Shown here: positions 35,102 through 44,422 of the stretch, piece after piece
Numbering within the stretch: position 1 is the stretch's first letter
How the letters are laid out: every line of letters begins with the position of its first letter
Assembly: GCA_016712885.1 (NCBI GenBank)
Contig: JADJQF010000033.1
Span: forward strand, 809,120-873,119
Reading direction: 5' to 3'
Length of the DNA stretch: 64,000 bases
Source: Candidatus Flexicrinis proximus
GTDB lineage: Bacteria; Chloroflexota; Anaerolineae; Aggregatilineales; Phototrophicaceae
The notes under the pieces: generated by a model
The model's input: only the letters and a program-made list of their open reading frames with translations
Told to the model about the DNA's origin: nothing
Database searches by the model: none
Made by a program: the position numbers and the translations under genes

Positions 35102-38100
35102 CTAATAATCGCCGCCTGGGCCACCTGTGAATATAAGGTCCGTTATGCGTTTAACCCATTTCAACTTATCTTCGTTTGAAGCACCAACTAAAGGAGGACC
35201 TGCCATGCCAAGGAGTAAGTGGTGTGTGCTAAGTAACGTATAGGCTCTCTTAAAAGAGGCCTCCCGCGACTGGGTCCATTTCCATTTGGCAAAGTCAGGA
35301 CTATTGCCTCTAGCAGGCAATTCTTGACCGTCTAGTACCCAAGTCATAAACATGTCGGCCCAGATTTCTTCTGGATCCAAACTAACACTTGCGCGTCCAG
35401 TCATACCATCACCGTCTTGAACAGGATTTGCGCCCGACACTGTAGAATCATAAGTAGGTTGCCTTCTATACCGATCTAAAAATAGCCCTTTAATCGGTGC
35501 GCTAGCGCGAAGTTGAAAATTTCTATCGAATGAATGACCCAATTCATGTACGATGGTGCCAACGTTAACTCCGCCCCCTAAATGAATAAGATTGTTGTTC
35601 GGGACGAGAAGATCTACATAACCTTGATATGCATTGCCTGTAACATCATTCGAGAGTAATACAATTACATCTCTTGTAAGCCATTGTCGAACGGCGGTAA
35701 GCGGAACTTGTACTGACTCAAATTTTGTAACGATGTGTACTAATGCAGCAACTGAGCGCGTGAGAGTCTGTTTTGTCAGTTCAAGTGCGTTACCACCTAA
35801 AGATCCAATGTTGACATTTGGCGCAGTTGAGCAGTCCTCATAGTTGATGTTTGCATTGCTTAGAAAATTCGAAGACAGTACCAACGGTATTCCGAATATT
35901 TGTTCCGCTGCTAGTTCGAGATCACGGAGTAAAAGGCTGTTGTTTTGAACCGCGGCGTTAATGTTTGCCCAAGTTAAGCCTTTTATTGCCGCCCTTTGCA
36001 AGGCTTTATCTAGATCTGCACATGCACTTTGCATATCTGTGGATTCATTGCTGCACGAAAATAGACCACTATAATCAACCATATTAATTGGATTTCCACT
36101 ACTATATTCATATTTATTATATGTAACTAAATTGCCTAATTCGTCAATTGGATCTATTGAAAGCCAACTTCCAAGACTAGGAGAGAAAAATCTAGCGCTA
36201 TGGAATTGCAATGTATTCTCGTCGCGCATTTCACCAGTGAAGCGGAATGGTTGCGAATACGCACCATCGACATCTATTGGCAACCCGTACGGCTCATATG
36301 TGCCGGCCACACCAATAGCTAACGCCGCGCCGATCTCACTCCGCACACTGCCGAGACCGTCTTGGAGTGTATTGTGCCAGTCGTCCGCTATATCCTGTGT
36401 CGCATGGATGCCGCGTAGGCTGTGGATATAGTTCTCAGAGTCCGAGTCAATCGTTGCTGCAATCACCTGCACCAGGCTTGGTTGTATATCGAGCAGATAA
36501 TTTGTCACGATATCGCTCGGGGTAGCGTCCAAAATTTGCGAGAGGCGGTTGCCCAGACCATCATAGGTGTAGCTGAGGAGGCCTATCGACAGCAGACGAT
36601 TGGCGCGATCCCACGTGTATGTATTTGCGCCGTCTGAGGTCATATTGCCATTGTCGTCATATGAGACACCGCCGCTGCTGATCTGGTTCAGCTTGTTGAA
36701 CGTGCGCGCGGTGCCGTTGTTGTCGGTCAGGTTGCCGGCGACATCATATTCGTAGGCGAACGTTTGCGCCGGCGTCGAGGCGGTATTCTCCCCCGGATAG
36801 TAATCGGCGCCCAGCACGCGCGAGGCAGCGTCGTAGATGTAGCCGATCGTGTGCAGTGTGTACTCGGCATCGACCGAAAGCTGCTTGAAGCGCATCACAT
36901 GGCCGGACGACGCCGAGCCTGTGTCGGCACGGTTGTTGACTTGCAGCGTGAACGCTCCGTCGTTCGAGAGGGGAATCGCGATGACGCGCTCGCCGGCGCT
37001 GGCAGCGTAACCGTTGAAACTCTGCCACAGCGATCCGCCGACATACACATCATACAGACCGTGATCCGGCCCCTCACCCATCGTCAGCTCGACGTCGCCG
37101 TTGCCAGCAAACGCCAGCCGGAACGAGGCATACGGCTGCTCGGTCACGTGGAAACCACTGTCGGTCGTCCACGCGCCGGCGTAGTAAACAGAATCGTCGC
37201 TCTGGTCGATGACGGTCGTGCCGCTGCCCGGATGCCGCTGCGCCTCGAACGCCTCGGTGCGATTACCGCGCGCATCGACTTCGTAGGCGAACTGCGCGAA
37301 CAGCCGCGCGCCGGCGTCGTGCCGCAGCAGGCGGAGTCTTCCTCCAGCGTCGAAGCGGTACAGTGAGCGAAGGCCGTTGGCGCGCAGTGTCAGTGCATGG
37401 CGGCCAACGGCGTCGTAGCGGAACTGCGACGTCTGGGAGTCCCAGTCGGTCAGCGTGCGCATCTGCCCGCGCGCGTCGTAGCTGTACGTCACGTCGCGGT
37501 CGCCGGGCATCGCCAGCAGCGTGCGCCGGCCGCCGAGGTCGTAGGCATAGCCGACCACGTCTTCGACGTCAGTGTCGCCGTCGGTGTCGAAGCCGACTTC
37601 GATCAGCCGCCGCGCGAGGTCGTGCTCATACAGCGTTTCGCGCACCGGGCCGCTCTCGCCGGTTTCGGTCATGCGGACGCGGTTGCTGCGGACGTCGTGG
37701 GCGAACGCGACGTCGGGCGTCGCCGCGAGGTCGTCGTAGCCAATCGTCAGCGCGCGGCCGAGGCGGTCGAAATCGCGGCTGATGTCGATGCCGTCCGGCT
37801 GCGTGGTGATCGTGCGCGTCTGCCCGGTGATATCGTCGTCCGCGTCCAGATCGAGGTACTGCATCTGCATGATCATGTTTTCGTCGCCGCCGGCGCCATG
37901 GCTGACGGCGGTGGTATCGCTCGCGCCGCGTTCCCAGCGGTCGTTGGCCGTGCTCCAGACCCAGTTGGCCGGGTCGGTCGCGCCCTGCGCGGTGTAGCTC
38001 AACACGCGGGTGATGCGCCGTCCGAGCGCGTCGTAGCGATAGGCGTTCTCGACGCCTGCGGGCGTCCGCATGCTCGTCATCCGCCCGGCGACGTCGTACC

Positions 38101-41100
38101 CGACCTGCACGATCAGATTGCGATCCTGCGACTGTGTATGCACGCCATCGTCGTGGACAATCGGCGTCCCGCCGGTCTCGTCGAGCCAGGCGCTGCCATT
38201 CCATATCCACTCGGACGGATCTTCGTAATCGTCATCGAGATAGGCTTGGACGACCATCCGCCGCCGGCCGACGCCGTCATAGCGGAACACGGTGCTGACG
38301 TCTTCGATACCGTCGTGCGCGGCCACGCCGACCTCGACCGTCGCCAACACTCGGCTATCCACCGAATACACGGTCTGCGTCACCGAGCCGGCCGCCGACG
38401 TCGTCTCGATTTGACGTCCAAGTCCATCGTATTTCACCGACGCGATCAGATTTTGATCGTTGTCGATACCGTGCGTCGTTGGATCGAAGACAAATTGATC
38501 GCCGATTTGAAAATCGGGCGAGACGCCGTTATCGATCCAGTTTGCGATCTGGCGCAGCGTGTGCCCCGATTTATCGAAGCAGGTGTAGCTGGTGGTCGCG
38601 AGTCCAGTTCCTGCTGCCGTCGTGACGTTGCGCTGCCGCCCGGCGCGGTCATAGGCGTATGCCGTTGCAGTACCTCGCGAATCGCGGGTGAGGAGGACGC
38701 GTCCAGCCTTATCGTACTGTGTATCGCTGATCAGATTGACATCGTTGTGCGTGCCGTGGCTCACCAGCGTCGAACCCGCCGCGGCGACATACCACTCCCA
38801 GACTCCGCCCTCTGCGCGCCACATCCAATCTTTCGGGTCGGTCGCACCTTGGACGACGTAATTCGTGACCGTTCGGATTTGGCGTCCGAGCTCGTCGTAA
38901 ACCCGCAGCGCAGCGAGGCCCGCAACGTCTCGGGTTAGGACGACGCGCCCAAGTAAGTCGAATTCCTCGGTCGCGGCGATGATGTTCTGATCGTTTTCTG
39001 TCCCGTGCCCGACTGGGTCGTCGCTGTCTGTGTACCATTCGAATACTGATGCAACATCGCGCCACGCCCAGTCTTCCGGCGCGTTGTCCGCCAGATCTGG
39101 GTTAAAGTTCGTGACCGTCATCACCACGCGGTTCGAATCGTCGTAGACTTGACGCGTGACCAGCCCTCGCGAGTCGCGCGTGAGGAATGCACGGTTTTGG
39201 CCGTCGTACTCGGTCTCGGAGATGAGGTTGAAGTCGTTGCGGTCGCCGTGATCGATGAGCGTGTCGTCGGTATCGCTCAGACGCCACGCGTAATCACCGC
39301 TGACCGCACGCCACACCCAGTCGAGCGGGTCGGTTGGCAAACCACCATCGATTTGTTCGACGTAGTTCCGGATCGTTTTGACCTGACGGCCATTCAGGTC
39401 ATAGACGTTTCGCGATACATTGCCGTCTGTGCTGCGCGTCGATTTGACGCGGCCATCGGTATCGTACACCGTTTCCGAGATCAGGTTCTGGTCGTTGTCA
39501 GCGCCAAAATTGACCAGCTCGCTCCCTGTTGGCCCGGTATGCCATGCATCGTCGCGCCAGACCCAGTCCATCGGATCCGACGTTCCGACCGGCACATAAT
39601 TCGCAATGGTTTTCACTTGGCGGCCCAAGCCGTCCATAATCCGGTACGATAGCCGCCCGAGCACGTCGCGCGTCTGGTTGCGACGAGCGTCGGGGATAAG
39701 GTTGCCTGACGAATCTTCCATACCGTAAATAGTTCCGGTAATGATATTTTCTGAATTATCCTCGCCATGGCTCACGATCTCTCCCGAATTGAGCCTCCAG
39801 GCATATATGCCGCTTACTTCCCGCCACGCCCACGCCGACGGATCCACTTCGGCGCCATAGATCAAGTCGTATTGCGCGACGTAGTTCTGGACGGTGAGCC
39901 TGACGCGTCCCAATTCATCGTAGATCGTTCGGGTGACGCGTCCATGAGGATCAGTGGTGGAATCGACACGGCCAAGCACGTCGAAAGAGGTCACGTTCAC
40001 GATATCCTGATCGACATCGTCGCTTGGAACATAGTTGATCAGGGGATGATCGTTCTCGAAATCGTATTCGAGGTCGCTAGCCCCCTGAATGGTCCTAACG
40101 ACTCGATTGAGACCGTCGTAGCCGTTCATCGTCGCGATACGGACATCCTCGAAGTCAGGATTCTGTATCGAGATCACCGTGTTTCCAGCCGGGTCAAAAA
40201 CCTGAGCCGAGATGATATCCCGATCGGAAGCCGCGCTCAGCGTATGTCCTTCGCCCGGATAGAGCGCAAGTTCGACATCGCCGGCGACGCTGTTGTCGTA
40301 TTCTGGCCGGATGGCATTGCGGACGGTCTTGATCAGCCGGTTGGCGACGTCGTATCCAAGCAGCGTCGTGTGACCGGCGACGTCGCGTTGCAGGCGGACG
40401 AGGCCGCGCTCGTTGTAAACCGTCTCGGAGATGATATTTTCGTCAAGTCGCGCGCCGTGCGAGATGGTTTGCGGCGTCGTCGAATCGTCCTTCCAGACCT
40501 TCCCGGATTCGTCCCATGTCCACGTATACGGCGGCGTGTAGGTCGGGACGCTCATCACGTCGGGGTTGACATAGTTGCCCACCGACAGCCGTATGCGGTT
40601 CAGCGAGTCGAACACCGAGTACGACGTTTTCGCGTAACTCGATCCGGCGTTCGACGTCGTGGCGAAACGCCGGTTCATCTCGTCGTATTCGTGCGTCGTG
40701 ACGATGTTCTTGTCAGGGTAGGCCGGCTTATACAACGCGGTCGCGCTCGCCGCGTCCGTCGGCGGCTCGGTCGTGGGCGTCGGTGCCGTGCTCAGATCGT
40801 AGTTGCAGATGCTCGCGACGATGTTGCCGGCCTCGTCGTAGACCGTATACGAGACTTGACAGCTTCCCAGCATACTGCTGTGCTGTATTTCCGTTTGCCG
40901 TCCGGCCGTATCGTATGAATAGGTGGTCGAGCGGTTCTCGCTGCTATCGGTCGTGTCGACTTGGACGGTCGACAGCAGCAGCCCGCGCCGTCCGGCCGAA
41001 ACGTCGTAGGTCTTCTGCGACTGCTGGAAGACGCTCGCGTCCGTAACCTCAATCGAGTTCTCTTCGAGCGTGCGCCAGATATAGTCGTACCTGAAGTCTC

Positions 41101-44100
41101 TCCAGCTCTGGATGCTCGTGAACTCGATCACGTGAACGCTGTCGACGATGAATTCGGCTCCAGCGCCCTGAGACAGAATCTGCAAGCGGACGTCCGACTG
41201 CGTTGAGGAAACCGTAGTGAGGACTGCGCGCAACGTCTGCCAGCGCATCATCTGCGAACCGGCTGATTCGGTCTCGACGACCGCACCGACGGCGGCGCTC
41301 AATTTCATCTTCGCGACGCCGGTGATCGGGAATACGCGCGCGATCCACAGGTATCTTTTACCAGCTGTCAGTGTAATCGCGGTGTCGCTTTCGATACCGA
41401 CGTCTGCGGCGTTCGTCACGACGCGCCGCGATTTCTTGCCAGCATCGGCACCTGCGATGCGCTGATTTGCCGCGGCCGGTGTGCCAAATTCCGACCATGA
41501 CGAGGCGGATTTCGGCAGCTCGAAGAAAGCGTCGTTGATTTTTTCGGCGCGCTCGTCCTCGATGACAGATGCCGAATAGACTTCGAAACTGCCGCCGCTT
41601 GACTCTGTCGTCTCAATCGCGAGATACGTCGATGCGTCGGCAGTCGCGGTGTGGCTAAAGGAAATCACGGTCCAATCGGAGGCGGTAATCGTCTCATCTT
41701 CGTCCGCGCCGGAAATCCCGTTCAGCGCAATCCTTAGGTCGCACGAGCCTTGCGTCGTCCGCACAACGACCGATACGTCGTAGGTCTTTCCGTCGACGAT
41801 ATCGAAGCCCTGACTGCGAATGCCGGAGGCGTCGTCGGTCGTTTCGATGCGGCGCAGATAGCCGTGACCGACTTGATTCCATAGCTCGTTGACGGTGACG
41901 TTCGCCGAGTTATTGATTTTTCGCCACGATCCGCTCGTGTTGCTGTCGTTCAGTTTGATCGCCGTCTCGGTGATACCACTGCCATTGAGTATCAGCGTCG
42001 GCTGCCTGAGCTGATCGTCGTAGATGTACTGGGTTTTGTACCCAATGGCATTTGTGAGCAGTTGCAGGCGGCCGCCGTCGGCAAGGTCGGCCTCGTCGTC
42101 TTCTTGCAGGGGTTCGTATGTGAAGCCGGTTGTCGCGCCGGATGCATCGCTCACAAAGTCGAGAAATGCGCCGCGTTCGCTCCACACCATTCGCGTGGTG
42201 TTGCCATTCGCGTCCGTCTGTTGGGAAGGTCTGAACGTCGTTCCGGTCTCGCGAACCCCTGTCCCTGCCAACCGCTCAGGATCGATGCTGCTGTCGGGAT
42301 AGACAGTGCTTGCAAGAATGTCGCGTTCAAACGAGTGTCTGCGGACACTGTCTGCCGTCGTTTCCAGCGTTTCGTTGGATCCGGTTCCAACGTGGTATTC
42401 AAAAACGGTCTCTAGTAACCCATCACCGCTCGACTGCGTAATGCCGTCGATTGTTGCGCCACCGTCCGCAGTCACATACGTGACGGTCTCAATCTCTATC
42501 GTCTCGTCATCGTGCGAACTGATTTCCGGCGAAACGCGCTTTTTGAAGAAATTCAGCGGATTGGGATCGCCGTCTTCGCCCGAACTGCTCCCGTAATACG
42601 TGTATGTCCATATACCCCCGCGAACGTCCGTGACCTCGGCCAGGAGCGGTTTTGCAGGCGTTGTCGGCGTCCCGTCTTCCATGGTCTCGACATAATCGAA
42701 CTCGACAGACGAGGCGAGGATGCCGTTGCGCAGCGCATCCACTTTGCTTACCATGCTGTCTTTGAAATCGGCCGTGTCATAATACGAAAACTCAAGACGG
42801 CATCCGAAATCATCAACGACAGCAAGCAGCTGTTCAGGTGCCGAGCTATACGTGTAGGTCAGTTCTTCGCCGCTCGCCGCGGTTCGTTTCGTCAATAGAT
42901 AGACATCCAGCGTCGCCGAGTATTGGAACGTATACGTTGTCCGGTCTGAGGTTTTGACTTTGCAGATGCCCGTCGAGATATTGATGTTCGCTTTCGCAGT
43001 CGATCCGGTTGCTCCAATGTACTGGTCCACATCGGGATCGTTCGGGTTTACGCGTAGAAACTCGAAGCGCGCAATGCCTGAATCAGGCAGTTCGACTGTG
43101 AACTGCTTTTCGTCGCCCGATCCTGTAGGAGGATTGACGAAAAAATGATGATTGTGCGACCAGCCGAGACCGATTGGCGTCAGTCGCGCCAACATCTCCT
43201 GACGATAGGTACGGGAGAATTCAAGACCTCCGTTTGCCTTCGCAAGCCGGATATCGGCTTCCATAAGCCGTTTCTCGCCAAGCCGGAGGCTGATGGGATT
43301 CGTACTCATGGCTTGGTCGTTTGTCGTATAGATGATGGGACAGTAATCTGCGCCTTCGTGTTCTGGAACCGATGATGTCAAATACGGGATGTAGTCGACG
43401 TATTCCGAAACTGAGTCGCCGCTGCCTGCCCCTTCGCCGCTTGGGCCGTCGGCAGCCCCCCACCAGCACTTTTTCGCAGAAATGCCGACCGCAGGGGGGA
43501 TTACCGGACTGGCGGCAAAAACGTCTGCGGATTCTAAAGAAGATGTGACATTCGAAAAAATCGAGCAGTTGCTAAAGGTTAAGGGCTGCGTTGTCGATGC
43601 CGCCTTGCTTACGACAGCGCATGTTTCGGCAACATTCCCTACAAACATACTATCGACGATTTGCATATTGCAGCCGCCGTTCGAGATCGCTCCGCCTTGC
43701 GCGGCAGCCGTGTTTCCGAAGAATCGACAGTCAAGAATCTGGATTTGTTCGGTAGGCCCGCCAAGCACGCCTATTGCGCCTGCGTCGATCGCTTCATTCT
43801 CCTCAAATCGGCATCCCTGAATATTGGCGTGACGAACATTGACAATATGGATTGCGCCTGCGGCTCCGGCATAGTTGTCTTGAAATACCGAGTTGCAGAT
43901 GAATACGCGCCCTCTACATGACGAGAGCGTCCAATAACCGTCAATTCCAATAGCGCCCCCGTAATACCCGCCGGAAGTTGCGTAAACCCCGTTGGAATCG
44001 AAGGTACAGGCCGTGACGTTTATCTCCATCTCCGTACCGCTCGGGGTAGTCTGCTCGGCAAGGATAGCTCCCCCCGCACTCTCCGCCTCCGGGCCGGCGA

Positions 44101-44374
44101 GACCATTTCGGAACGTTATCCCGTTCAGCGTTAGAATCGCATTCTGGACATGGAAGAACCGGAGATAATTCTCGCTCGACGGGTCGCGCTGGATGACTGC
44201 ATTGTTCCCGTATATGGTAACGGAACGGCCGTTCGTGATTGACGGAAATGCGTTCATCCCCGAGTAGGCGACCGACACGGAGTAAACAGTGTCGGCAATT
44301 AAGTCGATCTCGGTAATCCACGAGCGGCTTAATGCATCAATCAGCTCTGTAACCGAGGCTGCCTCGACTCTCAC
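35102..44374 (-). CDS. Giant beta-helix/RHS protein with metallopeptidase-like C-terminal tip
   Basis: 3090 residues, intact. Residues about 1-330 form a parallel beta-helix (repeats such as FHVQNAILTLNGITFRNGL, RHANIQGCRFEENEAIDAGA, TEQIQILDCRFFGNTAAAQG), unusual at the front of an RHS protein. From about 350 an RHS entry domain follows (ISLRLGEKRLMEADIRLAKA, SRTYRQEM), then YD repeats with inserted beta-sandwich-like regions near 900-1100. The core ends near residue 2768 (HSARFFSPSLGSWLSIDPI, NPINMVDYSG). The 320-residue tip has IVHELGHSFDRNF near residue 2943, an HExxH zinc site, with DPEEIWADMF downstream. I infer a contact-dependent toxin or adhesin delivering a protease. There is no obvious signal peptide. 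Two fibre-like genes lie upstream on the same strand, the nearer ending 49 bases away. Confidence 0.85.
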   Translation of the reverse strand: MRVEAASVTELIDALSRSWITEIDLIADTVYSVSVAYSGMNAFPSITNGRSVTIYGNNAVIQRDPSSENYLRFFHVQNAILTLNGITFRNGLAGPEAESAGGAILAEQTTPSGTEMEINVTACTFDSNGVYATSGGYYGGAIGIDGYWTLSSCRGRVFICNSVFQDNYAGAAGAIHIVNVRHANIQGCRFEENEAIDAGAIGVLGGPTEQIQILDCRFFGNTAAAQGGAISNGGCNMQIVDSMFVGNVAETCAVVSKAASTTQPLTFSNCSIFSNVTSSLESADVFAASPVIPPAVGISAKKCWWGAADGPSGEGAGSGDSVSEYVDYIPYLTSSVPEHEGADYCPIIYTTNDQAMSTNPISLRLGEKRLMEADIRLAKANGGLEFSRTYRQEMLARLTPIGLGWSHNHHFFVNPPTGSGDEKQFTVELPDSGIARFEFLRVNPNDPDVDQYIGATGSTAKANINISTGICKVKTSDRTTYTFQYSATLDVYLLTKRTAASGEELTYTYSSAPEQLLAVVDDFGCRLEFSYYDTADFKDSMVSKVDALRNGILASSVEFDYVETMEDGTPTTPAKPLLAEVTDVRGGIWTYTYYGSSSGEDGDPNPLNFFKKRVSPEISSHDDETIEIETVTYVTADGGATIDGITQSSGDGLLETVFEYHVGTGSNETLETTADSVRRHSFERDILASTVYPDSSIDPERLAGTGVRETGTTFRPSQQTDANGNTTRMVWSERGAFLDFVSDASGATTGFTYEPLQEDDEADLADGGRLQLLTNAIGYKTQYIYDDQLRQPTLILNGSGITETAIKLNDSNTSGSWRKINNSANVTVNELWNQVGHGYLRRIETTDDASGIRSQGFDIVDGKTYDVSVVVRTTQGSCDLRIALNGISGADEDETITASDWTVISFSHTATADASTYLAIETTESSGGSFEVYSASVIEDERAEKINDAFFELPKSASSWSEFGTPAAANQRIAGADAGKKSRRVVTNAADVGIESDTAITLTAGKRYLWIARVFPITGVAKMKLSAAVGAVVETESAGSQMMRWQTLRAVLTTVSSTQSDVRLQILSQGAGAEFIVDSVHVIEFTSIQSWRDFRYDYIWRTLEENSIEVTDASVFQQSQKTYDVSAGRRGLLLSTVQVDTTDSSENRSTTYSYDTAGRQTEIQHSSMLGSCQVSYTVYDEAGNIVASICNYDLSTAPTPTTEPPTDAASATALYKPAYPDKNIVTTHEYDEMNRRFATTSNAGSSYAKTSYSVFDSLNRIRLSVGNYVNPDVMSVPTYTPPYTWTWDESGKVWKDDSTTPQTISHGARLDENIISETVYNERGLVRLQRDVAGHTTLLGYDVANRLIKTVRNAIRPEYDNSVAGDVELALYPGEGHTLSAASDRDIISAQVFDPAGNTVISIQNPDFEDVRIATMNGYDGLNRVVRTIQGASDLEYDFENDHPLINYVPSDDVDQDIVNVTSFDVLGRVDSTTDPHGRVTRTIYDELGRVRLTVQNYVAQYDLIYGAEVDPSAWAWREVSGIYAWRLNSGEIVSHGEDNSENIITGTIYGMEDSSGNLIPDARRNQTRDVLGRLSYRIMDGLGRQVKTIANYVPVGTSDPMDWVWRDDAWHTGPTGSELVNFGADNDQNLISETVYDTDGRVKSTRSTDGNVSRNVYDLNGRQVKTIRNYVEQIDGGLPTDPLDWVWRAVSGDYAWRLSDTDDTLIDHGDRNDFNLISETEYDGQNRAFLTRDSRGLVTRQVYDDSNRVVMTVTNFNPDLADNAPEDWAWRDVASVFEWYTDSDDPVGHGTENDQNIIAATEEFDLLGRVVLTRDVAGLAALRVYDELGRQIRTVTNYVVQGATDPKDWMWRAEGGVWEWYVAAAGSTLVSHGTHNDVNLISDTQYDKAGRVLLTRDSRGTATAYAYDRAGRQRNVTTAAGTGLATTSYTCFDKSGHTLRQIANWIDNGVSPDFQIGDQFVFDPTTHGIDNDQNLIASVKYDGLGRQIETTSAAGSVTQTVYSVDSRVLATVEVGVAAHDGIEDVSTVFRYDGVGRRRMVVQAYLDDDYEDPSEWIWNGSAWLDETGGTPIVHDDGVHTQSQDRNLIVQVGYDVAGRMTSMRTPAGVENAYRYDALGRRITRVLSYTAQGATDPANWVWSTANDRWERGASDTTAVSHGAGGDENMIMQMQYLDLDADDDITGQTRTITTQPDGIDISRDFDRLGRALTIGYDDLAATPDVAFAHDVRSNRVRMTETGESGPVRETLYEHDLARRLIEVGFDTDGDTDVEDVVGYAYDLGGRRTLLAMPGDRDVTYSYDARGQMRTLTDWDSQTSQFRYDAVGRHALTLRANGLRSLYRFDAGGRLRLLRHDAGARLFAQFAYEVDARGNRTEAFEAQRHPGSGTTVIDQSDDSVYYAGAWTTDSGFHVTEQPYASFRLAFAGNGDVELTMGEGPDHGLYDVYVGGSLWQSFNGYAASAGERVIAIPLSNDGAFTLQVNNRADTGSASSGHVMRFKQLSVDAEYTLHTIGYIYDAASRVLGADYYPGENTASTPAQTFAYEYDVAGNLTDNNGTARTFNKLNQISSGGVSYDDNGNMTSDGANTYTWDRANRLLSIGLLSYTYDGLGNRLSQILDATPSDIVTNYLLDIQPSLVQVIAATIDSDSENYIHSLRGIHATQDIADDWHNTLQDGLGSVRSEIGAALAIGVAGTYEPYGLPIDVDGAYSQPFRFTGEMRDENTLQFHSARFFSPSLGSWLSIDPIDELGNLVTYNKYEYSSGNPINMVDYSGLFSCSNESTDMQSACADLDKALQRAAIKGLTWANINAAVQNNSLLLRDLELAAEQIFGIPLVLSSNFLSNANINYEDCSTAPNVNIGSLGGNALELTKQTLTRSVAALVHIVTKFESVQVPLTAVRQWLTRDVIVLLSNDVTGNAYQGYVDLLVPNNNLIHLGGGVNVGTIVHELGHSFDRNFQLRASAPIKGLFLDRYRRQPTYDSTVSGANPVQDGDGMTGRASVSLDPEEIWADMFMTWVLDGQELPARGNSPDFAKWKWTQSREASFKRAYTLLSTHHLLLGMAGPPLVGASNEDKLKWVKRITDLIFTGGPGGDY

Positions 44375-44422
44375 GTCGTAGTCCTTTCTCGCTCCGGGAC
44401 GTCGTTGAAGTCCTGCTGCCTA

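Noticed and set aside
37397..38938. Plus-strand open frame of 513 codons inside the RHS region
   Set aside because: Antisense to intact YD repeats; the repeats themselves create the open antisense frame.
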